Of a DNA stretch of 64,000 nt, positions 29,101 to 36,853 are shown piece by piece; within the stretch, counting starts at the first letter, position 1, and every line of letters starts with the position of its first letter. The notes beneath the pieces were generated by a model. That model saw only the letters and a program-made list of their open reading frames with translations, made no database searches and was not told the DNA's origin. The position numbers were made by a program, and so were the translations under genes. Source of the stretch: Mesocentrotus franciscanus (taxonomy: Eukaryota > Echinodermata > Echinoidea > Camarodonta > Strongylocentrotidae). The stretch lies in contig CP137683.1 in the NCBI GenBank assembly GCA_037976565.1, positions 7,418,321-7,482,320 of the forward strand, read 5' to 3'.

Positions 29101-32100
29101 ATCTTCCCCTGTTAAAAAGGGAGATCAAGAAAATCATAGAAGTGACTTGACAGGACCCAAAAACGTAAACATCCTTTGTTGTCCCATAATTGCACGACAG
29201 GAGAAAGTTGGGAAATCATTTTTTTAAAATAAATCTGTTAACCCATTGGCTCCTGTATTAAGCTTATGTGAATTAAACTATTCAGTAGTCAACAGGCTAA
29301 ATATAGTATCGCCACCCTTAGGATCAAGGATGATACATGACTCCATAAACATAGATCCCCCTCAATGACGTCATTGGTAACGGTGACGATACAACAGTGA
29401 TGAGCACAATCGAAAGGTGTCGTAATTTTTCAAAGTGGAACTGAATTACAAGGGACAATGCACTTCCCCTCTCAAACCTGACGTTCAAGAGCAGAAGAAA
29501 CGAAGGGACAGGATCTCGAAGGCTCAAAAGAAAGCCCTCCTTTTTTTCAGTAACTGTGTGACAGAAGACAGTACAGCAATTTCAGAGAAATCTGATAAAT
29601 ATAGTATGCCAGTATCCCATTGGATTAAGCATGACAGATGACCTCATTCAGTCGTCATTCCTAGTGACATCCTTCGTATCTACATGTACGTCAATACATT
29701 GATGAGAATTGAGAGCTGTAGTGTTATGTTCTTGTGTTTATAAAAAGCTCAACTAAATAACACAGAACATGCACTTGCCTTCTCAAGTGACCCCCAAAAA
29801 AAAAAAAAAAAAAAAAAATAGTGACAGGCCCTCAAATGCACCCATCCTTTGTCTTCCAGTAAAATGAATGACAGAAAAAAATATGAGAAATTCAGAAGAA
29901 AAAAAGCTGTTAAATGTAAATATATCCTCGTCAAACCTGATTAAAGGATGATAAATGACCTCATACTTAATTGATCACGCTATTGAGGTCATTCGTAAGT
30001 ACTGTACGACAATACAATGAGGACGGTTGAGAGCTGTTGTGATTTATTCTTCCGTTTTTCAGAAGCGGAACTAAATAACGTAGGACATGCCCTTCCCTTG
30101 TTGAATATGGAGGTCAAAAACAAAAGAATTGACAATTAAGACCTCAAACTTGACCATTCTTTGTCGTCCAGTAATTGAGTGACATGAGAAAGAGATAGAA
30201 ATGTCAAGAAAAATCTGTCAAAACTGGCATGTTCATCCCATCGGATTAGGGATAATACCGGTATACATGTACATGTACAATGTATGACCTTGATCACCAA
30301 TGACGTCATTTGAACGTGAAACAATGCTAATGGGGATGATTAAGAGCTACTGTGTTGTATATTTTTGGAAGCGCAAATGAATTATAAAGGACAATTTATA
30401 AAGGACAATAAAGGAAACTAATAAATTAAATAAAAATTAAACCTGAATATAGCAAGAAAATTACATAATTTGTCCCTTGATAAGTTTTGACATATATTTT
30501 AGATTTTGCACTTTGTGTTATAAATCAGGGTAAATGACAGATAAACAATAAACTATTTGACTATTTTCATATCCATGGGGTAGGGGCAGGATGTTTCAAA
30601 TCAGTGTAATTTGATTGAATTGAATTCTGAGGGCAAAAATATTTAGTTCATGGAAATTATGGGACTGCTTTGAAATTTACAACTAACATATGGCTGCTAC
30701 CTCCTGCCCTCATTTACAAATTGGGGGAATTTCCTCTACAAATTAGCCCTTTTTTGTACTTTTGTACTGAACACAAACTTTGTTTTCTCTGAAGTCTATA
30801 CATCTGAATAAATTGGATTGTAATTGATTTATGGATTTGTTTGTTTTAAATTGCGTTTAAAATATCAAATTGTTCTGTTAGAGTGAGCTTAAAATAATAA
30901 GAAGGTCAAAGGGGCCTTCAAGAATGGCAATTCTAGGGGAAAATGCTGCAAAATGTAAACCTTTATAAAATCGTGTTTACCGGTATTTGAAAATTTTCGT
31001 TCCCGTATTCTAGCAAGGAATTTTAAGAAGATTGTATAACTTCATCCTGGTAATACACTTGGACAAATTTACAGCTCACTATACACTTCTAGTTGTCTCA
31101 CTTGTCTGCATGAACATATAAATCAATATCAATTGCAATCTGAGTTGGATTTATCTCACACATTACAGTTAATCTTTAATTTGCAAAAGATCATTAATAT
31201 AATATTAGACGTTACATATATGTATTTGTACTTCTTGAGCATGGCTGATGCTTACTCATGCCATACTGTATATTACAGAAGAATTATTTCAGAAGCATGC
31301 ATTTTACCATCAAATATTGCACTTAACAGGACAATTGGATAAAGCTTTCCAACATGTTCTACTTCACAGCAGTGAGGGCAGCAATTACATATTAATCTGT
31401 TCAACATTGATTAATAAGGCTACAACGTCGATTCTAAATGAAAACTGATCAAAGCAGTATATATATGTCTTGGAATAGAGCTAGGTCAATATGATACAAA
31501 TGAACTCCACATACGGTAATCAATTTGTTCAAATTGTAGCAATGGAAAAATGAAGGAACAAATACAACCCTATGCCATTAAGTAATAAACGTACAGAAAA
31601 ACAGGGGAAAAAACTAAAGTCAAATAATCTTGAATGCACATTTCAAACAAATGAGATTTGAGGACACATTTTAAAAAAATTTATAACAATCTACCTGTGC
31701 TGTATTAAAATACAATGTAATTATCTACTATGTACAACATTGATGTTGATATTCTTTATTCTTTACTACCGAACTCTTTACCGGTACTCTTTAACTTTCA
31801 TTATCTAAATTGCAGTTTGAAAACATGAATTCTTTGTAGTTCTTTAGAAATTGTATTATTTATTAATTTATACATGTATGCATCTTCATGATCTAATTCA
31901 CCTGCTTATCCACTGAAATGGTTATTTATTCATCAAAAAAAAAAAAAAAAAAAATCAATTCCTTCCTACTACATCTGGGGGGTGTTTCACAAAGATCCTA
32001 AGTTGAACTTATCTCTAAGTTGGACTTAACAATTATGGAAAGCAGTTAGCATCTATGAAAATATTTTGTAAATGTTTTTTTTTAAGGTGTAAAATTTTGA

Positions 32101-35100
32101 TTCAAATAATTCATATTTTCTATTATCACAGAGATTTCATGTTCTTGATGTGGAATTTATAAAAATTCTAAAATACTTGAATTTTCGCTTTTGAATATAT
32201 TTTATTTTAAGGCTACAAAATAAAAATGCATGGCTCTCCAAAATTTTTAAGTCCAACTTAGTGTTAAGTTCGACTTAGGATCTTTGTGAAACACCCCCAG
32301 AAGTATTTGAAGTATTTGAATTGTTTCAATAGTCTTCCTCATGATGTTTGGGCAACGATCTACTCCCTTGGTTTGGGGCGGTCATGTAAATCTACACGGC
32401 GTGGCCGGAAAGGTGGGGCTAAGGCAAAGAAAAACAGAGAAACTGCTATTGTGTGTCATGAAAATTGTCCACTTTCCTCTGTGGATGCGCCCACGCCTTT
32501 ATGGGTAGCACCGTAGCAGACACTGCTCCATGCTCTAAGTCTAAAGAATGCAGACTATTTGTAGTGAACACCAGATCAGTTTGTAATAAAACAGATATTG
32601 TTAAATAGATCACTTGATTGATTTTGATACTGACATCATGTGTCTAACTGAGACTTGGTTAACAGACACAGAAAGACATAGAAAGACAATGGGGGATTTA
32701 ACCCCTCCAGGTTTTAACCTTATTCATGTACCTCGCTCCTTTCGCAGTGGTGGGGGAGTTGCCATAATACACTATTCTTCCATTGAGAGTAAATTGATAC
32801 AGATGCAACATGCTGCATCCAGTTTTGAGAGTATGTGTGTCTGTATGAAATTTAAAGGAACAAAATCCCCTATTAAGCTTGTAGTCCTCTATCGACCACC
32901 ATACAGTCAAAAGAATAAAGTTGGTTTTAATGTGTTCCTTGAAGAATTCTCTAATTTCCTTACATCCTTGCTGTCAGTTTCAAGCAAGTTTATTATTGTA
33001 GGTGATTTTAACGTCCATTGGGATGATCCTGCAAATACAGAGAACAAGAAGTTTTGTGACTTAATTGAGTCTTTCAACTTGAAACAGTATGTAAATAAGT
33101 CAACGCACGAGACTGGTCACATTATAGATTTTGTCATTACGCACTGATGATGAAGAGCTGATAAGTGCTCTGGAAGTATCATCATTTCTCACTGATCATG
33201 CTGCAATACACTGTAATTTGAAATTAAATAAGCCTACTAGAAATAGAAAAGTCATTTCATACAGGAAACTTAAAGCCATAGATCATAGTAGGAGTGTCGT
33301 GGTCGAGTGGTTTAAGGCGCTTGACTGGAGAGGCGAAGGTCGAGGGTTCGAATCCCGACACGGCACTAATATCCTTTGGCAAGATATTTACCTGCACTTG
33401 CTACTCTCCACCCAGGTGTTAAATGGGTACCCGGTAGGATGCGAAAGTTCATGCGGTTGGATAAGCAAGTGTGCGCTTGTAAAATGGCGACTGGCTGGAA
33501 TGCTCCCCAGGGAGTGGAAAATGTGCATACTGTACATTGTGTGCGGGTAAGCCTGAATCCGATGACCGGGGTAATAATATATCTGTAAAGCGCTTAGGCA
33601 CATCGTTTGATCGATGTATTGGGCGCTATATAAAAGCGGAATATTATTATTATTATTATTATGAAAAGTTGGCTGATGATTTTCTTGAGTCTGATCTTCT
33701 TGTTCATCCTTCTTCTGATGTTAATACTCTAGTTAATCAATTTGATACAAGTCTTTAGTGTATTCTAGACAAACATGCTCCTCTGACAAAGGGTATGGTA
33801 ACCATACGCCCTCGAAACGTCTGGTATACATGTGACATTGCAGAAGCAAAACGCTTACGTAAACGCCTTGAGCGTCGATGGCGAGCTGAAAGAACAGACA
33901 TAAATAGAAAACTTTTTACAGAGCAGCGATTCCGTGTTTGGCAGATGATAAAAGATGCCAAAACAGAATACTTGAAGGAGCAGCTGTCAAATTGCAGTGA
34001 TAGTAGACAGTTTTATATAGTTATTGACAGTGCTCTACATCAAAAAAGTAAACCCAAATTGCCTATACATACATCCCCAGTGGACCTAGTAGAGAGGTTT
34101 AGTAACTTCATTGTGTCGAAAATATCCACTATCCAGGATGAGCTAGACTCTATGCAGGCTGCTACATCCGGTACATTTGAACTTGAAGAACACCACGTTT
34201 CACATACAGACATTCCACAAATGGAAAATTTTGAAATGGCCACTGATGAAGAGATCAAGAGAATTGTCTCCTCCTCACCAACAAAGTCATGTTCATTAGA
34301 TCCAATCCCAACTTGGGTGCTCAAGAAACATTTGAATTTGTTGCTGCCAGGTATCACAAAAATTGTCAACATTTCTCTTGAGACTGGTCAGTTTCCTCAT
34401 GATTTCAAACAGGCAATTGTCACTCCTCTCCTGAAAAATCTATCACTAGACGTAGATGAATTAAAAAACTACAGACCTGTTTCAAACTTAAAGTTCATAT
34501 CAAAGATATTGGAAAAGGCTGTGGCAGTGCGTCTTACTGACCACTTCTCAGATAATAAATTGTTTGAACCTTTCCAATCTGCATATAGGAAGGGACATGG
34601 GGTAGAAACTGCTCTTGTCAGAGTATCAAATGATATTCTTCGTGCTGTTGATAACAAGAAGGCTGTTTTTCTGGTATTGCTTGATCTTTCATCAGCCTTT
34701 GACACTGTTGACCATGAATTATTACTGAATCGTTTCAAGTCTTTTGGCATAGGATGGGTTGTGCTCGACTGGATAGCATCATATCTTGATAAAAGATCAC
34801 AAGTTGTTAAAATCGGTGAAACTTTGTCATCTCCCGTTAGGATTCCTTTTGGTGTGCCGCAAGGGTCAGTCGTCGGGCCATTGTTTTTTAGCATTTATTC
34901 TAGTCCTCTTGCAAAAATTGCTCATAAACATGGCGTAAGCATTCATTTGTATGCAGATGATACACAATTGTACGTTTCCTTCGACCCATCCGACCCTGCA
35001 AGTGAAATTTCTGCCAGGCATCGTCTACAGGCTACTATAGAAGATATGAGGTCATGGATGCTCATAAATAGGTTGAAATTAAATGAGAGTAAAACAGAGT

Positions 35101-36853
35101 TGCTTATAGTTACTTCTAAGTCGCAACATCATTTGATCAAGGACCGTAATATACACATTGGTAACTCCCAGATCCGGGCTGCTCCGTCAGTTCGAAATCT
35201 CGGTGTTATATTTGACGAGAACATGTGCATGGATGCCCACGTGAAGAAGATCTGTCAATCAGTGTATTATAACATCCATAATGTTAATAGCATTCAAAAA
35301 GATCCCAAAGACACAAGTAGCCTGTGGTGAAAGGGCTTTTTCATCTGCAGCACCTTGTCTTTGGAATAATTTACCATTTAATTTGAGAATCATAACTTCC
35401 TTAGAGACCTTTAAATCCAAGCTTAAATCTTATCTTTGTTAACAATACCTGTACATGTACTTGGCACTATGACGCTCATCCGAACTTTCTCGTCCAAACT
35501 TTCTCATTCTTTCTATTTTTCTTGTGCGCCTCGAAATAGCATTGTCTAGATAGACGGCGCTATACAAATGCCTATTATTATTATTATTATTATTGAACTG
35601 GAATGAGATTGTTTTTATATACTCACAGTTTTGCCGAACTCCTTGTGGAGGTTATTGAAAATATCAATGGCACTGTATGGTCTGTTCTTGCAATTCAGGT
35701 AGTCCAAGACTGCATTGGTAGCTACGAATAAAATAAATTGGAGCACAGGATCGTCATTATTCAATCTAATACAAGTGATCTGTACAGGTGTACATGTATT
35801 TCATCAGGCTTAATGCAAAATCTCACATAAAGATATCCTTTGTGTGTGTTATTAAACTTTGTTTATTGTTATCATACATAATAACAACAAACAAGAAATA
35901 CATGTGTACAATGTATATTATACGTTGTACATTGTACATGTATTTCTTCTAGTCAGTGTCAGAGTCACTTCTAAACTTCTTACAGAGTGTTTTTTTTAAT
36001 TGTTCTCCTTAATTTATTTTTTAAAATTCCATCATCTGTTTCTTCTCCTCCCCCTTTCATCTTTTTCTTCTTCTTTGCCTTCTTGTGTCTACTTCATCTT
36101 CCTCCTCTTCTAGATCTTGATCCTTCTTCTTCTTCTTCTCCTTCATCATCATCTTCTCATCATCGTCATCAAACTCATCATCATCCCCTCCTCTTCCTCC
36201 TCCTTCTTCTTCTCCTCCACCTCTTCTTCTTCTTCTTCATCATCATCATTAATACCACCACTATCATCACCCGCCTCCTATTTTTTTTTCCTCCTCCACC
36301 TCCTCTTCAATCTTCCTTAACTTAAGTTCTTGATCTTCTTCTTCTAGTTCTACTTTTTTCTTCACAAAAAAAAAAAAAAATAGATGGCCAAGATCCATGC
36401 CCATGGAAATTACCAACAGCTAGCTATATATAGTCGCTTTAGTCACCCTTCATTATTTATATAAATTAAAGGCCAAACATAGTCTGATTAGTCTCATACT
36501 AGTAGTATTACTAGACAAGTTTGAAATTGTTTGGAAAGAAAAATTAACATACATTTCTCAATTTTTCACATTTTCACTTTCAAAGATTAGTCTACATGAC
36601 AACTTCCACTCAATGTAGGTCAATCTTGTAAAATCATTAATAAAAGAATTGTGAGTGATAAGAGTGTCAAATGAGTGTGTAAACGTTGTAAAGCAAAGAA
36701 AGGTCAAACATTTTTGTTGATTGTTAGGTCTACATCAGATCCATACATTAATTTAAGCAGGTGGGACCATGTGTTAAACTATTCCAAAGTTTTTTTCAAT
36801 TAAAAAAAGAACTGGGGAAATATCTCACCTTGTGCATCCTTTCCTTTACTCAT
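1877..36853 (-). CDS. PSMC3IP: PSMC3IP / HOP2 homologue (meiotic homologous-pairing protein 2), 5' five exons
   Basis: HOP2 partners with MND1 to stimulate DMC1/RAD51 strand invasion in meiotic nuclei. Coding exons on the minus strand, in transcript order: 36829-36853, 35627-35721, 3287-3376, 2552-2663, 1877-1947. All have GT-AG borders and compatible phases (1, 0, 0, 1, 0), giving 131 codons. The start MSKGKDAQ resembles human MSKGR. The winged-helix part includes NRPYSAIDIFNNLHKEFGKT and EKVYGKQKVYVADQ, near-identical in pattern to human NRPYSSQDVF and EKMYGKQKIYFADQ. The coiled-coil (leucine-zipper) part follows, with DTKITELTASLET and NSSLTNDEAKQRIQELTAM. The human protein is 217 aa, so about 40% (C-terminal MND1/DNA-binding part) is missing; no matching exon is visible in 1-1876, so it should lie left of the window. 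The intron between exons 2 and 3 is 32,250 bp and hosts an antisense gene and a LINE. Family assignment is firm; only the 3' end is unknown. Confidence 0.93.
2000..2104. mobile_element. Short MITE-like element (ACACCGA ends)
   Basis: Begins CAGTCACACCGACGAAACAG and ends TTGATTCGGTGTGGAGTC, inverted to each other. A diverged second copy is at 50655-50745 and shares GCCGACAACAG, AATGGCC and GGTGTGGAGTC. Confidence 0.6.
2464..2545 (-). mobile_element. tRNA-derived SINE fragment or tRNA pseudogene
   Basis: On the minus strand it contains an A-box-like GGCTCAGTGGTAGAGC and a B-box-like GGTCCTGGGTTCAAAAC, as in a tRNA with a CGT-like anticodon loop. The arms do not fold into a full cloverleaf, so this is a relic, not a functional tRNA. 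Confidence 0.55.
2552..2663 (-). CDS. PSMC3IP: PSMC3IP exon 4 (coiled coil)
   Basis: Encodes SQFPSVDEKELKDMDTKITE then LTASLETSRTKCKQLEK, ending in phase 1. The heptad-like spacing fits the HOP2 leucine-zipper region that binds MND1. A tRNA-like SINE fragment (2464-2545) abuts the donor side. Confidence 0.88.
3287..3376 (-). CDS. PSMC3IP: PSMC3IP exon 3 (winged-helix C-terminal half)
   Basis: Thirty codons in phase 0: LIVRCLEDLAKDGKITEKVY then GKQKVYVADQ, the most conserved stretch of HOP2. Acceptor CTCTCAG, donor GTAAAT. Confidence 0.92.
3434..3696 (+). mobile_element. tRNA-derived SINE ending in an (ATC)n tail
   Basis: Contains GTCCAGTGGATAAG, CAGGGTTTGAATTCTTGCCA, ACTAATGTCCTTTGGCAAGA and a 3' part with GTGATAAGTGCTTTACAAGG. 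The same layout is seen in the copies at 33292-33660, 38337-38580 and 54556-54897. Its tail has grown into the ATC microsatellite that follows. Confidence 0.75.
3697..3999. repeat. (ATC)n microsatellite, about 300 bp
   Basis: Almost uninterrupted CAT/CAC triplets with a short CAG run near 3734. Every frame is open (poly-His, poly-Ile, poly-Ser, poly-Met), so ORFs here are artefacts of the repeat. Confidence 0.97.
5370..5412. repeat. (CT)n microsatellite
   Basis: TC dinucleotide run in intron sequence; no coding signal. Confidence 0.9.
5738..5870. repeat. (GA)n-rich simple repeat
   Basis: GAGAGA with AAAGAGAG spacers; purine-rich on the plus strand. Confidence 0.9.
6431..6634. mobile_element. 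MITE with TACAGTCAAACCTG terminal inverted repeats
   Basis: Left end ACATGTACAGTCAAACCTG, right end CAGGTTTGACTGTACATGT, a perfect 19-nt inverted repeat. The interior is a doubled block of CCACCTGTCTACAAAGACCA plus a TTTTTTGTTTCCCTTG motif. Confidence 0.8.
7378..7830. repeat. Diverged tandem repeat, unit about 130 bp
   Basis: Four imperfect units starting near 7379, 7508, 7641 and 7765. Each opens with AAGTTCATTTAAAGGACATT or a variant, then a TGTGC motif, GTCATG, CCTCCTGGGT and AAACCACAG. Too diverged for a simple-repeat filter; function unknown. Confidence 0.7.
8216..8915. repeat. Minisatellite, unit about 70 bp
   Basis: About ten units of GAATGAAAGAGGCACACACA, AATATA, CACTCACACCCACCCACC and ACACCTTTGCACAACCAA. 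The long ORFs on both strands are repeat shadows. Confidence 0.95.
10405..11505. repeat. Three old dispersed copies of one intronic repeat
   Basis: Segments near 10405-10545, 11075-11195 and 11355-11505 share, in order, GAAGG(T/C)CA, CAATTACT, TTTTCAGACAATGC or a variant, CAAACCCTAT and TAATGTTT followed by AATCAAA. They are strongly diverged and no terminal structure is visible. Confidence 0.45.
10885..10978. repeat. (AAT)n/(AAAT)n simple repeat
   Basis: AATAATAAT then a run of AAATAAATAAATAAAT. Confidence 0.95.
12862..13499. mobile_element. Non-autonomous DNA element, family A copy 1
   Basis: Starts GGTAGTGTATCCCTTTTCCA and ends CTGCAAATGGGACACACCAC, inverted repeats. Over about 350 bp it is closely similar to 42190-42722. 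A minus-strand SINE tail fragment (13212-13325, with AGCGCTTTACAGATAT) has been inserted into this copy. Confidence 0.75.
15236..15659. repeat. 196-bp direct repeat, two near-identical copies
   Basis: Copies at 15236-15431 and 15464-15659, separated by 32 bp, differ at only a few positions (for example ACTTAAGT versus AATTGAGT). The similarity implies a recent duplication or an assembly artefact. Confidence 0.9.
18754..20499 (+). CDS. Single-exon immunoglobulin-superfamily type I membrane receptor
   Basis: Start taken at the ATG at 18754, since the longer open frame begins with TTG. 581 aa: a hydrophobic signal peptide (1-21, ending in QTASG), then three Ig-like domains. Domain 1 is V-type, with C44, W60/W61 and the DGGLYQC motif ending at C114. 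Domain 2 spans C165-C223. Domain 3 has C267, W280 and C317. About nine N-x-S/T sites lie in the ectodomain. A short Gly-X-Y stretch GETGEKGETGEKGEK (351-365) is followed by a Pro-rich stalk, a transmembrane helix (about 393-417) and a 164-residue cytoplasmic tail. The tail has YENI at 478 (YxN, Grb2-SH2-like) and further tyrosines. It looks like an invertebrate cell-adhesion or immune-type receptor; no orthologue is named. Lack of introns is unusual for multi-Ig genes and may reflect retroposition. It is nested antisense in the PSMC3IP intron. The tail may continue past the stop in a shifted frame. Confidence 0.88.
   Translation: MKLLTSLLLLVLVYFCQTASGKLMWRMKPGEIIALRGNLVMLNCFVNGRNISNPGEHKFWWYRVDRNVVLSKNLMITAPDPESDRYSVLLDKYRGVYSLVIRNVSEGDGGLYQCLLKQSRNGPQEASDNASLTVLTPPTHGYKPCTMFTQSNIVLSPQGNRALRCPKSTDSFWRSVSSNVATNETVYHSWTASRQVLHAFFLQNKTTLLSESSTMENQETVYCAVNSSMLQQFPNRCTLIPRATSTTATITPPIIDVSNGNTVNFTCSHEDIAVAIDYTWDIPVELEVAGIQFVGNGRTIILKGIKGNWGEMLNIVCQVTTEWNVKANATATIAFLHKMITTPVVNAIAKGETGEKGETGEKGEKPNVIQPQPVIPDESHSPSKSSNPALKNISILIGPALGVIILFLLAVIFALCITKRKTSSAKHQFRLTHQISPSMDPQKSVTMRSVNRPSNRNSRSSRRFSDSFTYRFSRDCEYENIEAYMAKKGQFLGGTTSFQDENNQPMEANVRVKIEMPNSLSCSMPALNACKISSNINSHAANDEHYQQHYSNHQPQINHQPYKPLANGNPYATREQLGYPP
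20500..20642 (+). other. Possible frameshifted C-terminal extension of the Ig receptor
   Basis: The stop at 20497-20499 follows a C-rich TACCCGCCC. In the frame that begins CTG at 20496, the next 49 codons are open and end at a TGA at 20640-20642. They contain MPHAVIDRSKKAMK and PPSPPPRKPSY, a tail-like, SH3-ligand-like composition. A one-base indel in the C-run would join them to the receptor; inference only. Confidence 0.35.
21183..21188 (+). promoter_or_regulatory. Candidate polyadenylation signal of the Ig receptor gene
   Basis: AATAAA about 680 bp past the stop codon, in AT-rich sequence without other coding signal. Further AATAAA-like hexamers exist downstream (near 21838), so the site used is uncertain. 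Confidence 0.35.
22560..22910 (-). pseudogene. Decayed retroelement C-terminal zinc-finger fragment
   Basis: Minus-strand reading gives FTCTNCQKVCQS and, one frame over, IGLYNHSRS. Together these resemble the CxxC...H...C finger at the end of many invertebrate non-LTR reverse transcriptases. Upstream frames contain stops. No reverse-transcriptase core is visible nearby. Confidence 0.4.
22928..23590. repeat. Two diverged direct repeats of about 170 bp
   Basis: Blocks near 22928-23095 and 23411-23580 share GGTTAAGTCTT(C/G)ATCTGCA, TGTTGTCTG, ATGACAAAT and ATCATTCCT. They lie next to the retroelement zinc-finger fragment and may be its 3' flank. Confidence 0.5.
25168..25235. repeat. (TA)n microsatellite with poly-A start
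   Basis: A-run followed by about 16 TA repeats and palindromic TACATGTATATA sequence. Confidence 0.95.
25701..25876. mobile_element. MITE related to the 1284-1440 element
   Basis: Begins GGGGGCCCCGTCTTCTAAAG, with repeated AATCAATCGTAAGTCCTC inside and a TTGCGATTAATCGCAACT palindrome near the right end. The ends are inverted but more diverged than in the other copy. Confidence 0.55.
26066..26116. repeat. (CT)n(CA)n microsatellite
   Basis: TC run passing into a CA run. A second CA run lies at 26408-26447. Confidence 0.95.
28560..30400. repeat. Old tandem array, unit about 300 bp, about six units
   Basis: Anchors of the form AAATCTGTTAAATATAG recur near 28700, 28979, 29231-29290, 29589, 29906 and 30212. 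Each unit then has a GGATCA(T/A)GGATGAT motif, TGACGTCAT-like sequence, ACAATGATGA, TTTTTCAGAAG, a CTTCCC motif, CCTTTGT(T/C)GTC and AATTGAGTGACA. Units are strongly diverged. No ORF is shared, so this is non-coding. Confidence 0.7.
30401..31974. other. Intron stretch with nothing recognised
   Basis: AT-rich intron between the 300-bp array and the MITE at 31975; no conserved ORF or repeat structure seen. Confidence 0.5.
31975..32300. mobile_element. MITE with GGTGTTTCACAAAGATCCTA inverted repeats
   Basis: Left end GGGTGTTTCACAAAGATCCT and right end AGGATCTTTGTGAAACACCC form a terminal inverted repeat of about 55 nt, extending through TTGGACTTAA on each side. The interior is AT-rich with no ORF. 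It directly abuts the 5' side of the LINE. Confidence 0.85.
32300..35590 (+). pseudogene. Dead CR1/L2-type non-LTR retrotransposon (LINE)
   Basis: The 5' part has a basic segment (RRGRKGGAKAKK). An AP-endonuclease domain follows at 32530-33147, with DIMCLTETWL, VLYRPP and FIIVGDFNVHWD. Reverse transcriptase is at 33795-35300, with LKNYRPVSNL, FLVLLDLSSAFDTVDH, GVPQGSVVGPL and the catalytic YADD. A terminal piece (ACGERAFSSAAPCLWNNLP) is at 35311-35442. Damage: stop codons in the 5' part and at 33756, a frameshift near 33142, a SINE inserted at 33288-33660, and an internal deletion near 35295 that removed most of the reverse-transcriptase thumb. The 3' UTR ends GGCGCTATACAAATGCC then (TTA)n, as in CR1/L2 elements. 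It cannot be active. Confidence 0.9.
33292..33660 (+). mobile_element. tRNA-derived SINE inserted in the LINE
   Basis: The head is tRNA-like, with GTCGTGGTCGAGTGGTTTAA (A box) and GGTCGAGGGTTCGAATCC (B box). The middle has CTAATATCCTTTGGCAAGAT and AAATGGGTACCCGGTAGGAT. The tail GCGCTATATAAAAGCGGAAT is followed by (TTA)n. The tail resembles the host LINE 3' end, as expected if the SINE borrows that LINE's machinery. No clear target-site duplication is visible. Confidence 0.88.
35627..35721 (-). CDS. PSMC3IP: PSMC3IP exon 2 (winged-helix N-terminal half)
   Basis: Encodes ATNAVLDYLNCKNRPYSAID followed by IFNNLHKEFGKT. Acceptor TTCGTAG, donor GTGAGT. It lies only about 35 bp to the right of the 3' tail of a LINE that occupies the adjoining intron. 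Confidence 0.9.
36050..36360. repeat. Pyrimidine-rich (TTC)n/(CTC)n tract
   Basis: About 300 bp of CTTCTTCTCC-like sequence with ATC triplets; open in several frames only because of the repeat. It lies in PSMC3IP intron 1. Confidence 0.9.
36829..36853 (-). CDS. PSMC3IP: PSMC3IP exon 1 (start codon)
   Basis: Encodes MSKGKDAQ plus one base (phase 1) and ends at a GTGAGA donor. The human protein also starts MSKG. Upstream (36970-37015) is a short CpG-rich patch with GCGCGC, the only such patch nearby and a reasonable promoter candidate. Confidence 0.85.

Noticed and set aside
33294..33366. tRNA-like sequence with good A and B boxes
   Set aside because: Belongs to a SINE with body and tail; arm pairing is imperfect and it sits inside a LINE, so it is not a functional tRNA gene.
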